Source of the DNA: Streptomyces beijiangensis
GTDB lineage: Bacteria > Actinomycetota > Actinomycetes > Streptomycetales > Streptomycetaceae
Length of the DNA: 46,906 bases
NCBI RefSeq assembly: GCF_017315755.1
Contig: NZ_JAFLRJ010000099.1
Location: 1 to 46,906 of the forward strand
Reading direction: 5' to 3'
The notes beneath the pieces were generated by a model, which did no database searches, was not told where the DNA came from, and saw only the letters and a list, made by a program, of their open reading frames with translations. A program made the translations under genes and the position numbers. Below, in pieces: positions 1 through 9,720 of the stretch (its first letter is position 1; every line of letters begins with the position of its first letter).

Positions 1-2
1 CG

Positions 3-614
3 GAGATTTCCGGCCACGACGGCATGGTCCTGGCGGCCCTGACCTCCGACGGCCAGGAGCACCCTGCCCACGACGTCCTCGCCGCGATCGGCGCCGCGCC
101 CCGCACCGGCCTGGCGGAGGCGGCGGGCCTGGACCTCGCACCCCGCGCCCAGGGCGGCGGCATCGCGGTGGACACGAGCCTGCGCACCTCCGACCCCGAC
201 ATCTACGCGGCCGGCGACGTGGCCTCCGCCCACCACCCCCTCCTCGGTACCACCCTGCGCGTCGAGCACTGGGCCAACGCGCTGAACGGCGGCCCCGCCG
301 CGGCCCGCGCGATGCTCGGCCGCGAGGTCAGTTACGACCGCATCCCCTACTTCTTCTCCGACCAGTACGACCTGGGCCTGGAGTACTCGGGCTGGGCGCC
401 CCCCGGCAGCTACGACCAGGTGATCGTCCGCGGCGACGCGGGCAAGCGCGAGTTCATCGCGTTCTGGCTGAAGGACCGCAGGGTGCTGGCCGGGATGAAC
501 GTCAATGTGTGGGACGTCACAGACCCCGTGCAACAACTGATCCGCTCCGGTGCGGAGGTGGACCCTGAGGCGCTGGGCGACCCGTCGGTGCCCCTGGACT
601 CTCTGACGCCCTGA
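3..614 (+). CDS. NAD(P)/FAD-dependent oxidoreductase, C-terminal part (5' end outside window)
   Basis: This is the C-terminal 203 residues of a pyridine-nucleotide-disulfide-type reductase; the reading frame is open to the left edge, so the true start lies outside the window. The motif IYAAGDV is the second FAD-binding motif of this fold (the Asp contacts the flavin ribityl chain). The tail with RVEHWANALNGG, then PYFFSDQYD, then a GMNVNVWD stretch, matches the C-terminal reductase domain of the ferredoxin/rubredoxin reductase (BphA4-like) branch rather than thioredoxin reductases. Such enzymes pass electrons from NAD(P)H through FAD to a small iron-sulfur partner in the cytoplasm; no partner is visible here. 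It ends 46 bp before dnaG. The family is clear, the partner is not. Confidence 0.85.
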   Translation, partial: EISGHDGMVLAALTSDGQEHPAHDVLAAIGAAPRTGLAEAAGLDLAPRAQGGGIAVDTSLRTSDPDIYAAGDVASAHHPLLGTTLRVEHWANALNGGPAAARAMLGREVSYDRIPYFFSDQYDLGLEYSGWAPPGSYDQVIVRGDAGKREFIAFWLKDRRVLAGMNVNVWDVTDPVQQLIRSGAEVDPEALGDPSVPLDSLTP

Positions 615-660
615 GCCCTCCGAGCCATCTGCTGTCAGTCCGCCCCCTTACACTTCACAC

Positions 661-2556
661 GTGGCAGGCAGGATCAACGATGACGACGTGAAGGCGGTCA
701 GGGACGCGGTCCCGATCGACGCCGTTGTGTCCGAGTACCTTCAGCTGCGCAATGCGGGCGGCGGCAACCTCAAGGGCCTCTGCCCCTTCCACGACGAGAA
801 GTCCCCGTCCTTCCAGGTCAGCCCGAGCAAGGGTCTCTTCCACTGCTTCGGCTGCCAGGAGGGCGGCGACACGATCGCCTTCATCCGGAAGATCGACACC
901 CTCACCTTCTCCGAGGCCGTCGAGCGGCTCGCGGGCACCGCGGGCATCACCCTCCGGTACGAAGAAGGCGGGTACAACCCCTCCAACCAGCGCGGCGAGC
1001 GGATCCGGCTGGTCGAGGCGCACAAGGCGGCGGCCCAGTTCTATGTGGAACAGCTGGACACCCCCGAGGCGGAGATCGGCCGCAAGTTCCTGGCCGGGCG
1101 GGGCTTCGACCAGGCCGCGGCCACGCACTTCAGCGTCGGCTACAGCCCGGCGGGCTGGGACCACCTCACGCGCCACCTCCGCGGCAAGGGCTTCAGCGAC
1201 AAGGAGCTGATCACCTCGGGCCTCTCCCAGGAGGCCCGCGGCGGCAAGCCCATCGACCGTTTCCGCGGCCGCCTGATGTGGCCGATTCGCGACACCAGCG
1301 GCGAGGTCGTCGGCTTCGGCGCCCGCAAGCTCCGCGACGACGACAACGGCCCCAAGTACCTCAACACCCCCGAGACGTCGATCTACAAGAAGTCCCAGGT
1401 CCTGTACGGAATCGACCTGGCCAAGAAGGACATCGCCAAGTCGTCGCGCGCCGTGGTCGTCGAGGGGTACACCGACGTCATGGCCTGCCACCTCGCAGGC
1501 GTCACGACCGCCGTCGCCACCTGCGGCACGGCCTTCGGCACGGACCACATCAAGATCCTCCGCCGCCTCCTGATGGACAACGGCTCGGCCCGGGTGATCT
1601 TCACCTTCGATGGTGACGCGGCCGGCCAGAAGGCCGCCCTGCGCGCCTTCGAGGACGATCAGAAGTTCGCCGCCGAGACGTACATCGCGATCGCCCCCGA
1701 CGGCATGGACCCCTGCGACCTCCGCCTCGCCAAGGGCGACCAGACCGTACGCGACCTGGTCGAACCCCGCACCCCGCTCTTCGAGTTCGCGCTCCGCCAG
1801 ATCGTCAGCCGCTACGACCTGGAGACCCCGGCGGGCCGCGCCGCGGCCCTGGACGAGGCGGCCCCGGTCGTCGCCCGGATCAAGAACAGCGGCGCCCAGC
1901 ACGAGGTCGCGGTCCAGCTGGCGGGCATGGTCGGCATCCTGGACACCCAGTTCGTCGTCAAACGCATCAGCCGGCTAGCCCAGTGGGCCCGCAACAACCG
2001 GGGCAATGCCCCCGCGCCCACCCGGGGCTCCGCCGCCCGCGGCGAGATCCTGGCCCCGGTCGCCTCCTCCGGCGGCCCCGCGCTCAACCTCCGCTCCCCG
2101 GCGCACCGCACCGAGCGCGAGCTCCTCAAACTGGCCCTGCAGCGCCCGGAACTGGTCTCCCCGGCCTTCGACGCGTACGGCATCGACGAGTTCACGGCGC
2201 CTCCGTACGCAGCGGTCCGCCAGTGCATCGACGAGGCGGGCGGCGCCGACCAGGCCACCCCCGACTACCTGACCACGGTCATCGACATCGCCCCGAACGA
2301 CACGGTCCGCGCCCTGGTCACCGAGCTCGCCGTCGAGGCCATCCACGCCAAGAACGTCGACGAGGTCTACGCGGGCAACCAGCTGGTCCATGTCCGGCTG
2401 CGCGCGGTGGAGCGCCGTATCACCGAGGTCCAGGGCACGTTGACCCGCCTCGGCGGCCTTGGCTCACCGGAGCACGTGGCGGCCGTACAGAACGAACTCT
2501 GGGTCCTCCAGCAGTACGCGCAGTCCCTCCGAAACCGGGGCGCGGAAGCGCTCTGA
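661..2556 (+). CDS. dnaG: DNA primase DnaG
   Basis: Bacterial replicative primase, which makes the RNA primers for chromosomal replication at the fork together with DnaB. The 631-residue length is normal for the family. The N-terminal CHC2 zinc-binding domain is complete (C41, H44, C62 and C65 in CPFHDEKSPSF...FHCFGCQEGGD). The central TOPRIM domain shows EGYTD at about residue 268 and FDGDAAG at about 316, the acidic metal-binding residues of the polymerase core. A C-terminal helicase-binding-type domain covers roughly residues 480-631. The start is a GTG giving MAGRINDDDV, the usual actinobacterial N-terminus. It is followed by the hrdA-type sigma gene, an order I associate with Streptomyces chromosomes; this is host DNA, not prophage. 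Confidence 0.97.
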   Translation: MAGRINDDDVKAVRDAVPIDAVVSEYLQLRNAGGGNLKGLCPFHDEKSPSFQVSPSKGLFHCFGCQEGGDTIAFIRKIDTLTFSEAVERLAGTAGITLRYEEGGYNPSNQRGERIRLVEAHKAAAQFYVEQLDTPEAEIGRKFLAGRGFDQAAATHFSVGYSPAGWDHLTRHLRGKGFSDKELITSGLSQEARGGKPIDRFRGRLMWPIRDTSGEVVGFGARKLRDDDNGPKYLNTPETSIYKKSQVLYGIDLAKKDIAKSSRAVVVEGYTDVMACHLAGVTTAVATCGTAFGTDHIKILRRLLMDNGSARVIFTFDGDAAGQKAALRAFEDDQKFAAETYIAIAPDGMDPCDLRLAKGDQTVRDLVEPRTPLFEFALRQIVSRYDLETPAGRAAALDEAAPVVARIKNSGAQHEVAVQLAGMVGILDTQFVVKRISRLAQWARNNRGNAPAPTRGSAARGEILAPVASSGGPALNLRSPAHRTERELLKLALQRPELVSPAFDAYGIDEFTAPPYAAVRQCIDEAGGADQATPDYLTTVIDIAPNDTVRALVTELAVEAIHAKNVDEVYAGNQLVHVRLRAVERRITEVQGTLTRLGGLGSPEHVAAVQNELWVLQQYAQSLRNRGAEAL

Positions 2557-2821
2557 CGGGGTTCCGCCCACCCCGCCCCGGTAACCACCCGGTTACAGCG
2601 CGGACTCAAAAAGTCACCGCACGCCCCTCGTGGCGGCGATGTGTCGTACCCCACACTGGGTTGCGGTGCCTGAGTCCTCGGAGCGCGGCCGGCCCACGAA
2701 CAGTGGGCCACTCACCCCCGCGGATCCGCTCATCGTGTACGGGACGGACGGCGGCTCGGCCGCCCATGTCCCGCTGCCGTACGCCCCCGTTCCGGCAGCG
2801 AGAACCCTGGAGGTCGCACCC

Positions 2822-3988
2822 GTGCAGACCCAGACCCTGACCGACAACGAAGCGGTCACGGCAGTCCCCCCGCAGAGCCGGGCTGCGCGCCCGCCACGAC
2901 GCGAAGGCGCGGAACCGGAAGCGGAGCCGGACGTCGAACCGCAGAGCGAGACCGAGAGCGACACCGACAGCGAGACGGAGACGGAGGGCGAGCCGGACGT
3001 GCCCGCTGAGGCCGTCATGGAGGAGGAAGAGGTCCCCGAGCCTCCCGAACCGAGCCGCAACCGCGCGGACACCTCGGGCCCCTCATCGGATCTCTTCCGC
3101 CAGTACTTACGGGAGATCGGCCGCATCCCCCTGCTCACCGCGGCCGACGAGGTGGACCTCGCCCGTAAGGTCGAAGCAGGCCTCTTCGCCGAGGAGAAAC
3201 TCGCGACAACTTCCGACCCGGACTCCCAACTGGCCGTGGATCTCGACAAGTTGGTGGTGATCGGCCGGATGGCCAAGCGCCGCCTCATCGAGGCCAACCT
3301 CCGCCTGGTCGTCTCCGTCGCCAAGCGCTATGTGGGCCGCGGCCTGACCATGCTGGACCTGGTCCAGGAGGGAAACCTCGGGCTGATCCGGGCGGTCGAG
3401 AAGTTCGACTACGCACGCGGCTACAAATTCTCCACGTACGCGACCTGGTGGATACGCCAGGCCATGTCCCGCGCCCTCGCCGACCAGGCCAGGACGATAC
3501 GAGTCCCGGTCCACGTCGTCGAGTTGATCAACCGGGTCGTCCGGGTCCAGCGCCGGATGCTCCAGGAGCGCGGTTACGAACCGACGCCCGAGGAGGTCGC
3601 CGGCCAGCTGGACCTCACGGCCGAGCGGGTCAGCGAAGTCCTGCGACTGGCCCAGGAGCCGGTCAGTCTGCACGCTCCCGTGGGCGAGGAGGACGACGTG
3701 GCGTTCGGCGACCTCATCGAGGACGGCGACGCGGCGTCCCCGGTGGAGTCGGCGGCCTTCCTGCTCCTCAGGGAACACCTGGAGGCGGTCCTCTCGACCC
3801 TCGGTGAACGCGAACGCAAGGTCGTGCAGCTCCGTTACGGGCTGGCGGACGGGCGTCCCCGCACGCTGGAGGAGATCGGGCGGATCTTCGGGGTCACGCG
3901 GGAACGGATCCGCCAGATCGAGTCGAAGACGCTGAACAAGCTTCGCGACCATGCCTTTGCGGACCAGCTGCGGGGCTACCTGGACTGA
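2822..3988 (+). CDS. hrdA: RNA polymerase principal-like sigma factor (HrdA type)
   Basis: Sigma-70 group 1/2 factor that directs RNA polymerase to promoters. From the GTG at 2822 it is 388 residues, close to HrdA length as I recall it. An acidic linker of Glu/Asp-Ser/Thr-Glu repeats occupies about residues 28-85. Region 1.2 ([19 protein letters not shown]) starts near 89, region 2 with the -10 recognition helix ([14 protein letters not shown]) is near 200-216, and the region 4 HTH ([18 protein letters not shown]) is near 350-370. I chose the start at 2822 because GGAGG at 2809-2813 sits 8 nt upstream. A longer in-frame reading from GTG 2630 exists, but its extra 64 residues look like untranslated leader. 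The short region 1.1 and the position after dnaG argue for HrdA rather than essential HrdB. Confidence 0.88.
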   Translation: MQTQTLTDNEAVTAVPPQSRAARPPRREGAEPEAEPDVEPQSETESDTDSETETEGEPDVPAEAVMEEEEVPEPPEPSRNRADTSGPSSDLFRQYLREIGRIPLLTAADEVDLARKVEAGLFAEEKLATTSDPDSQLAVDLDKLVVIGRMAKRRLIEANLRLVVSVAKRYVGRGLTMLDLVQEGNLGLIRAVEKFDYARGYKFSTYATWWIRQAMSRALADQARTIRVPVHVVELINRVVRVQRRMLQERGYEPTPEEVAGQLDLTAERVSEVLRLAQEPVSLHAPVGEEDDVAFGDLIEDGDAASPVESAAFLLLREHLEAVLSTLGERERKVVQLRYGLADGRPRTLEEIGRIFGVTRERIRQIESKTLNKLRDHAFADQLRGYLD

Positions 3989-4002
3989 GGCCGGTCCCCG
4001 CC

Positions 4003-4094
4003 CTGGGGGCTCCGCCCCCAGACCCGCGCTCCTCAATCGCCGGAGGGGCTTGATTTGCCCAGGTGGGCATTTCAAGCCCGTCCAGCGATTGAGG
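4003..4094. terminator. Bidirectional terminator between convergent genes
   Basis: Two stem-loops lie between the convergent sigma-factor and ABC-transporter genes. The first is CTGGGGGC-TCC-GCCCCCAG (4003-4021). The second has CCTCAATCGC at 4031-4040 pairing with GCGATTGAGG at 4085-4094, with further pairing inside (GGGCTTGA with TCAAGCCC). The CTCAATCGCCGGA...TCCAGCGATTGAG layout is a dispersed intergenic element seen very often in Streptomyces genomes, which supports the host assignment. There is no U-tract, as is common for high-GC terminators. Confidence 0.75.
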
Positions 4095-4121
4095 ACAAGC
4101 GGCCGAAGGCCGCGCACCCGC

Positions 4122-6050
4122 CTAGTCGACCTCTGCGACCGCCTGGGCGAACTGCGCCGCGTACAGCCGTGCGTACGCGCCCTCCGCCGCCAGCAGCTCC
4201 TCGTGCGAGCCCTGTTCGACGATCGCCCCGTTCTCCATCACCAGAATCACATCCGCATCGCGGATCGTGGAGAGCCGGTGCGCGATCACGAACGACGTAC
4301 GCCCGTGCGCGAGCCGTGCCATCGCCTTCTGGATGAGCACCTCGGTCCGCGTATCGACAGAACTGGTGGCCTCGTCGAGCACCAGGATCACCGGGTCGGA
4401 CAGGAACGCCCGCGCGATGGTGATCAGCTGCTTCTCGCCCGCGCTGACCCCGGTGCCCTCGTCGTCGATGACGGTGTCGTACCCCTCGGGGAGCGTACGG
4501 ATGAACCGGTCCGCATGCGCGGCCCGCGCCGCCTCCTCGATCTCCTCCCGGGTGACCTTCCGGTCGGCGGACGCCCCGTAGGCGATGTTGTCCGCGATGG
4601 ACCCGCCGAACAGCCAGGTGTCCTGCAGCACCATCCCGATCCCGGACCGCAGCTCCTCGCGCGTCATCTTCGCGATGTCGACCCCGTCGAGCGCGATCCG
4701 CCCGCCGGTGACCTCGTAGAACCGCATCAGCAGATTGACCAGCGTGGTCTTGCCCGCACCCGTCGGCCCCACGATCGCGACCGTGTGGCCGGGCTCGACG
4801 GCCAGCGACAGGTCCTCGATGAGCGGCTTGTCCTTCTCGTAACGGAAGGCCACGTGCTCCAGCGAGACACTGCCCCGGAGCTCCTGCGGCCGCTCGCCCG
4901 TGGCGACGTCCTCCTCCTGCTCCTCCGCGTCGAGGAGCTCGAAGATCCGCTCGGCCGACGCGACACCCGACTGCACCAGGTTGGCCATCGAGGCGACCTG
5001 GGTCAGCGGCATCGAGAACTGCCGCGAGTACTGGATGAAGGCCTGCACATCACCGATGGACAGCGCCCCGGTGGCGACCCGCAGTCCGCCGACCACGGCC
5101 ACCAGCACATAGTTCAGGTTGGAGACGAACATCATCAGCGGCTGCATGATCCCGCTGTTGAACTGCGCCTTGAACCCGGCCTCGTACAGCGCGTCGTTTT
5201 GCTCCCTGAAGAGCTCGGCCGACTCGTCCTGCCGCCCGAAGACCTTCACCAGCGCATGGCCGGTGTACATCTCCTCCACATGGGCGTTGAGCTTCCCGGT
5301 CACCTTCCACTGCTGTACGAACTGAGGCTGCGACCTCTTCCCGACCCGGGTCGCCACGAACACCGACAGCGGAATGGTCACCAGCGCGACCAGCGCGAGC
5401 AGCCAGGAGATCGAGAACATCATCACCAGCACACCGATGATGGTCAGCAGCGAGTTGACCAGCTGCCCCATCGACTGCTGCAGGGTCTGCCCGATGTTGT
5501 CCACGTCATTGGTGGTCCGGCTCAGCACCTCACCGCGCTTCGCCTTGTCGAAGTACGACAGCGGCAGCCGCGACAGCTTCGCCTGGATCTCCTCGCGCAT
5601 CCGGTAGACCGCCGCGTTGACGATCCGCGCCACCAGCCGCGTCGCGACCAGCATCAGCAGCCCCGCGCACACGAAGATCGCGAGCGCGGCAAGCAGCACC
5701 GCCCCGATCTTGTCGAAGTCGATGCCCTGCCCCGGGGTGAAATCGGTCCCCGAGAGCATGGTGGCGAGTCCGCCCTGCCCCTTGCCGCGCAAACCTTCGA
5801 GCGCCTGCGCCTTGGTGATCCCCGACGGCATCTGCCGTCCGACGATCCCCGCGAAGACCAGGTCGGTCGCCCGCCCCAGAATCTTCGGCCCGACCACCGA
5901 GAGCGCCACGCTGCCGATCACGGCCAGCAGCATCCCCATCAGTGCGGCCCGCTCCTGCGCGAGCATCCGCAGCAGCCGCTTGCCCGACCCCTTGAAGTCC
6001 ATGGACTTCTGCGTCGGGCCCATCATCATGCGTCCACCAGGACCGGCCAT
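4122..6050 (-). CDS. ABC exporter, fused permease-ATPase, canonical NBD half
   Basis: Half-transporter of 642 residues: a six-helix exporter membrane domain (about residues 35-360) followed by a nucleotide-binding domain. Walker A GPTGAGKT is near residue 427, the signature is VSAGEKQ instead of LSGGQ, and Walker B LVLDEATSSVD carries the catalytic Glu. It lies downstream of a second exporter half (6050-7789); the stop of that gene and the ATG of this one share one base (TGATG), so translation is coupled and the two proteins very likely form one heterodimeric exporter in the cytoplasmic membrane. The variant signature here pairs with a degenerate Walker B in the partner, the asymmetric arrangement known from TM287/288- and BmrCD-like exporters. 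The substrate cannot be told from sequence. Confidence 0.93.
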   Translation of the reverse strand: MAGPGGRMMMGPTQKSMDFKGSGKRLLRMLAQERAALMGMLLAVIGSVALSVVGPKILGRATDLVFAGIVGRQMPSGITKAQALEGLRGKGQGGLATMLSGTDFTPGQGIDFDKIGAVLLAALAIFVCAGLLMLVATRLVARIVNAAVYRMREEIQAKLSRLPLSYFDKAKRGEVLSRTTNDVDNIGQTLQQSMGQLVNSLLTIIGVLVMMFSISWLLALVALVTIPLSVFVATRVGKRSQPQFVQQWKVTGKLNAHVEEMYTGHALVKVFGRQDESAELFREQNDALYEAGFKAQFNSGIMQPLMMFVSNLNYVLVAVVGGLRVATGALSIGDVQAFIQYSRQFSMPLTQVASMANLVQSGVASAERIFELLDAEEQEEDVATGERPQELRGSVSLEHVAFRYEKDKPLIEDLSLAVEPGHTVAIVGPTGAGKTTLVNLLMRFYEVTGGRIALDGVDIAKMTREELRSGIGMVLQDTWLFGGSIADNIAYGASADRKVTREEIEEAARAAHADRFIRTLPEGYDTVIDDEGTGVSAGEKQLITIARAFLSDPVILVLDEATSSVDTRTEVLIQKAMARLAHGRTSFVIAHRLSTIRDADVILVMENGAIVEQGSHEELLAAEGAYARLYAAQFAQAVAEVD

Positions 6051-7789
6051 CAGGCTGCCTCCGCCTCGGTCAGCTGGGAGAGCACGATCTCCCGGTACGT
6101 TTCGTTGCCGGCCATCAGCTCGTGATGGCGGCCCGTCCCGACCACACGCCCTTCGTCCATGACCACGATCCGGTCGGCGTCACGGATGGTCGACACCCGC
6201 TGGGCCACGATCACCACGGTCGCCTCGGACGTCTCGCGCCGCAGCGCGGCCCGCAGCGCCGCGTCGGTCGCATAGTCCAGAGCCGAGAAGGAGTCGTCGA
6301 ACAGATAGATCTCCGGCCGGGCGACGAGCGTCCGGGCGATGGCCAGCCGCTGCCGCTGCCCGCCCGACACATTGGTCCCGCCCTGGGCGATCGGCGCGTT
6401 CAGCCCGCCCTCCAGGTTCTCCACGAACCCCTTGGCCTGCGCCACGTCCAGCGCGTGCCACAGGTCCTCGTCGCTCGCGTCCGGATTCCCGTACCGAAGA
6501 TTCGTAGCAACGGTCCCCGAGAAGAGATACGGCTTCTGCGGCACCAGCGAAACGGTCTTCGCCAGCAACACAGGATCGAGCGTCCGCACATCGATGCCGT
6601 CGACCAGCACCTCACCGCCGGTCGCGTCGAACAGCCGTGGCACGAGCCCGAGCAGCGTCGACTTCCCGCTGCCCGTGGACCCGATGACCGCGGTCGTCTC
6701 CCCGGGCCTGGCCTCCAGCTCGACGTCCCGCAGCACGGAGGCCTCGGCCCCCGGATACTTGAAGTCGGCTCCCCGTACGGCCAGATGACCGTGCCGGGCC
6801 AGCTCGAAGACGGCATCCGCCTTCGAGGGCGGCACCACACTCGAATCCGTGGCGAGCACTTCCTCGATCCGCTCGGCGCAGACCTCGGCGCGCGGCACCA
6901 TCATGAACATGAAGGTGGCCATCATCACGGACATCACGATCTGCATCAGATACGCGAGGAACGCGGTCAGCGCCCCGATCTGCATCGCGCCGCTGTCGAT
7001 GCGATGCGCCCCGAACCACACCACGGCGATGCTCGACACATTCACCACCGTCATGACGGTCGGGAACATCAGTGCCATCAGCCGTCCGGTGCCCAGCGAC
7101 ACTTCGGTCAGCTCGGCGTTGGCCTCCTCGAAGCGCTCCTTCTCGTAACCGTCCCGTACGAAGGCCCGGATGACGCGGTTGCCGGTGATCTGCTCGCGCA
7201 GCACCCGGTTCACCGTGTCGAGGCGCACCTGCATGGTCCGGAACAGCGGCCGCATCTTCCGGATGATCAGCGAGACGGCGATCAGCATCACCGGCAGGAC
7301 GGCGACCAGCACCAGCGACAGCGGCACGTCCTGGCCCAGCGCCATGATGATCGCGCCGACACACATGATCGGCGCGGAGGCCATCAGGGTGAACGCCATC
7401 AGCACCAGCATCTGTACCTGCTGGACGTCATTGGTGGTCCGCGTGATCAGGGACGGCGCTCCGAAGTGCCCGACCTCCCGTGCGGAGAAGGACTGCACGC
7501 GGTCGAAGATCCCGGCCCGCAGATCCCTCCCGACCGCCGACGCGGTCCGGGCGCCGTAGTAGACCGCGCCCATGTTGCACACGACCTGGACCAGGCTGAT
7601 GGCGATCATGACGCCGCCGAAGGTCAGGATGTAGCCCGAGTCCCCCTTCACGACCCCCTTGTCGATGATGTTCGCGTTGAGGGTCGGCAGGTAGAGGGTG
7701 GCGCTGGTCTGCAGGAGCTGCAGCAGCGCCAGCAGTGCCATCGGTTTTTTGTACGGACGCAGGTAGGTCCGCAGAAGTTTTATGAGCAC
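6050..7789 (-). CDS. ABC exporter, fused permease-ATPase, degenerate NBD half
   Basis: First gene of the exporter pair, 579 residues from the GTG at 7789 (MLIKLLRTYLRPYKKP, the usual start of this family). A longer ATG reading from 7885 adds 32 proline/arginine-rich residues that do not look like protein. A six-helix membrane domain is followed by an ATPase domain with Walker A GSTGSGKS near residue 371, canonical signature VSGGQRQ near 475, and Walker B YLFDDSFSALD, where the residue after the Walker Asp is Asp instead of the catalytic Glu. That places the low-activity ATP site in this subunit and the active site in its partner at 4122-6050. Stop and start codons of the two genes overlap by one base, fixing them as one operon. 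Confidence 0.92.
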   Translation of the reverse strand: MLIKLLRTYLRPYKKPMALLALLQLLQTSATLYLPTLNANIIDKGVVKGDSGYILTFGGVMIAISLVQVVCNMGAVYYGARTASAVGRDLRAGIFDRVQSFSAREVGHFGAPSLITRTTNDVQQVQMLVLMAFTLMASAPIMCVGAIIMALGQDVPLSLVLVAVLPVMLIAVSLIIRKMRPLFRTMQVRLDTVNRVLREQITGNRVIRAFVRDGYEKERFEEANAELTEVSLGTGRLMALMFPTVMTVVNVSSIAVVWFGAHRIDSGAMQIGALTAFLAYLMQIVMSVMMATFMFMMVPRAEVCAERIEEVLATDSSVVPPSKADAVFELARHGHLAVRGADFKYPGAEASVLRDVELEARPGETTAVIGSTGSGKSTLLGLVPRLFDATGGEVLVDGIDVRTLDPVLLAKTVSLVPQKPYLFSGTVATNLRYGNPDASDEDLWHALDVAQAKGFVENLEGGLNAPIAQGGTNVSGGQRQRLAIARTLVARPEIYLFDDSFSALDYATDAALRAALRRETSEATVVIVAQRVSTIRDADRIVVMDEGRVVGTGRHHELMAGNETYREIVLSQLTEAEAA

Positions 7790-7927
7790 GCGCAGTCTCT
7801 CGGGGTCGGCGAAGGAGGGTGGCGGAGGTCTTGGCCGGGCTCCGCATCGTGAGGTCAGCTCATTTTCCGCCACACAGGGCCCCAACCTCGAACCCTTTTC
7901 CTCAAGCGCGGGTCAAGAACCCGGCCT

Positions 7928-9370
7928 TCAGGCCCCTTCGCCGAAGGCCCCGGGGTGGATCTGGTCACGCGTGGCTATGTACTGCTGACGCACCGCCTGC
8001 CCCACGGCCAGCTCCTCACCGGGCTCCAGGACCTGCGCCACGGCCCCCTGCCAGGACGGCGGAGTCGCCGTGTCGAGCGTCCCCTCGGACACGCCCAGGG
8101 CCCATGCGGCCTGCCGGGCAGCGCCGATCGCCGCGTAGTCACCGGGCTGCACCACGACGACCTGCGCCCCGAAGACCGCCGGCGCACAGGCCTGTACGGC
8201 ACCGAGTTCGGCGGCCGCACCCAGCAGGAACACCCGCCGCACCTCCACGCCCCGCCCGCGCAGCACCTCCATGGCATCGGCCAGCGAGCAGAGCATGCCC
8301 TCGAAAGCGGCCCGTGCGAGATGCTCGCGCTTCATGGATTCGCGCCGCAGCCCCGACAACGTCCCCGCGGTGTGCGGCAGCTGAGGCGTCCGCTCGCCCT
8401 CCAGATACGGCAGCAGCACGAGACCCGAGGCTCCCGGGGTGGACTTCAGCGCCAGCTCGGAGAGCTCCTCAAGGCTGTCCACCCCGAGCAGTTCAGCCGT
8501 GCCGCGCAGCGCCCGTACGGCATTGAGCGTATGCACCACCGGCAGATGCATTCCGGTGGCGTCGGCGAACGAAGTAATGACCCCACTCGGATCGGCGAGC
8601 ACCTCATCGTGCACGGCCATTACGGACCCGGAGGCGCCCAGGGAGACGACGACATCCCCCACGCCGACCCCGAGCCCGAACGCGGCCGCCATGGTCTCGC
8701 CGGTCCCGGCCGAGATCAGCAGCCCCTCGGGGGTGGTCCCCGCGGACTCCGAGGGACCGAGCACCTCGGGCAGTGCGGCCGGGTGCCCCAGCGCCAGTTC
8801 CACGAGATCCGGCCGCCAGGTCCCGCTCTCCGCGGACCAGTACCCGGTCCCCGAAGCGGCACCGCGGTCGGTGGTCCGCCGGGCGGGCCGGCCGAGCAGC
8901 TGCCACACCAGCCAGTCGTGCGGCTGCATCACGGCAGCCACCTTCGCGGCGTTCTCGGGTTCGTGCCTGGCCAGCCAGCGGAGCTTCGCCACGGGCTGCG
9001 ACGACTGGGGTACGGAACCGACCGCCTCGGCCCAGGCCTGCTTGCCGCCCAGCAGATCCACCAGATCCGCGGCGGCCACCTGGGCCCGCTTGTCGTTGCC
9101 GACCAGCGCGGGCCGCACCAGGTTTCCCTGCCGGTCCAGCGGCACAAGGCCGTGCTGCGCGGAGACCCCGATGGCCTGGACGCCTTCGAGGAGCCCTCCA
9201 CCGGCGGCCTCGCCCAGCGAGAGCAGCCAGGCCTGCGGATCGACCTCCGCGGATTTCGCCTCCACGGGGTGAGGTGCGTACCCCTGGCGCAGCACGGCGC
9301 CCGTGTCCGTATCGCAGACGACGATGCGCGTGAACGCGGAAGAACTGTCAAGACCGGCGACTATCCCCAT
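7928..9370 (-). CDS. FGGY-family carbohydrate kinase (xylulokinase-like)
   Basis: Cytoplasmic ATP-dependent sugar kinase of the actin-like FGGY family, 480 residues, the normal length. The N-terminal ATP/sugar lobe begins IVAGLDSSSAFTRIVVCD (phosphate-1 motif). IGVSAQHGLVPLD matches the xylulokinase-type sugar-contact segment (G.S.QMHG in XylB). The second lobe shows LISAGTGETMAAAFG and LLGAAAELGAVQ adenosine contacts. XylB-like proteins phosphorylate D-xylulose to xylulose 5-phosphate; the match is best for that branch, but other pentulose or polyol substrates are possible. It is downstream of and co-directional with a small YtxH-like gene and has no sugar transporter or isomerase beside it. 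Confidence 0.9.
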   Translation of the reverse strand: MGIVAGLDSSSAFTRIVVCDTDTGAVLRQGYAPHPVEAKSAEVDPQAWLLSLGEAAGGGLLEGVQAIGVSAQHGLVPLDRQGNLVRPALVGNDKRAQVAAADLVDLLGGKQAWAEAVGSVPQSSQPVAKLRWLARHEPENAAKVAAVMQPHDWLVWQLLGRPARRTTDRGAASGTGYWSAESGTWRPDLVELALGHPAALPEVLGPSESAGTTPEGLLISAGTGETMAAAFGLGVGVGDVVVSLGASGSVMAVHDEVLADPSGVITSFADATGMHLPVVHTLNAVRALRGTAELLGVDSLEELSELALKSTPGASGLVLLPYLEGERTPQLPHTAGTLSGLRRESMKREHLARAAFEGMLCSLADAMEVLRGRGVEVRRVFLLGAAAELGAVQACAPAVFGAQVVVVQPGDYAAIGAARQAAWALGVSEGTLDTATPPSWQGAVAQVLEPGEELAVGQAVRQQYIATRDQIHPGAFGEGA

Positions 9371-9399
9371 GCCGGTGATTGTGCCGCACCTCCACCGCC

Positions 9400-9720
9400 T
9401 CAGGTGTTACTGGTACCCCAGTCGTCCTCGCCACCACTGCTGCGCTCCTTGAGCGACCGCACCCGGGCGGCCACCGAAGCGGGCATCTTGTCGCCGACGT
9501 CGCCGATCTTCGAGCCGACCTTCTCGCTCACCGACTGGTACGCCTTGCCCGCCGCCTCGCGCCCGCTCTGGGCCGCGGACTCGACGGTGTTGCGTACCGC
9601 CGGATTCTGCGCGATCTGCCGCGCGGACTTCTTCAGCTGTTCGTAGCGCTCCCTGCCGGCCCGGGTCCCGATCACATACCCGAGAGCCAGTCCGGCGACG
9701 AACGTGAGCTTGTACCGCAT
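9400..9720 (-). CDS. Small YtxH-like membrane-anchored protein
   Basis: A 106-residue protein (MRYKLTFVAGLALGYVIGTR...) with one N-terminal membrane segment ending GYVIGTRAGRERYEQL, followed by a helical, charged stalk (about residues 20-90) of YtxH / general-stress-protein type. Function is not known in this family; membrane tethering with a cytoplasmic coiled stalk is what the sequence shows. I take the ATG at 9720, with GGAAGGG about nine bases upstream; a GTG three codons earlier (9729) is possible. It lies 29 bp upstream of the sugar kinase on the same strand. Confidence 0.8.
   Translation of the reverse strand: MRYKLTFVAGLALGYVIGTRAGRERYEQLKKSARQIAQNPAVRNTVESAAQSGREAAGKAYQSVSEKVGSKIGDVGDKMPASVAARVRSLKERSSGGEDDWGTSNT

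Noticed and set aside
655..1902. A 415-codon minus-strand frame opposite dnaG
   Set aside because: Shadow of dnaG; low-complexity Ala/Gly/Val/Asp composition, no ribosome-binding site.
2630..2821. N-terminal extension of the HrdA-type sigma factor from GTG 2630
   Set aside because: No ribosome-binding site; the GTG at 2822 has GGAGG at proper spacing and gives a normal family length.
3951..6125. A 724-codon plus-strand open frame opposite an ABC transporter gene
   Set aside because: Arg/Pro/His-rich translation typical of the strand opposite a GC-rich gene; the minus-strand ABC gene explains it fully. The same holds for 6122-7852 and 7955-9646.
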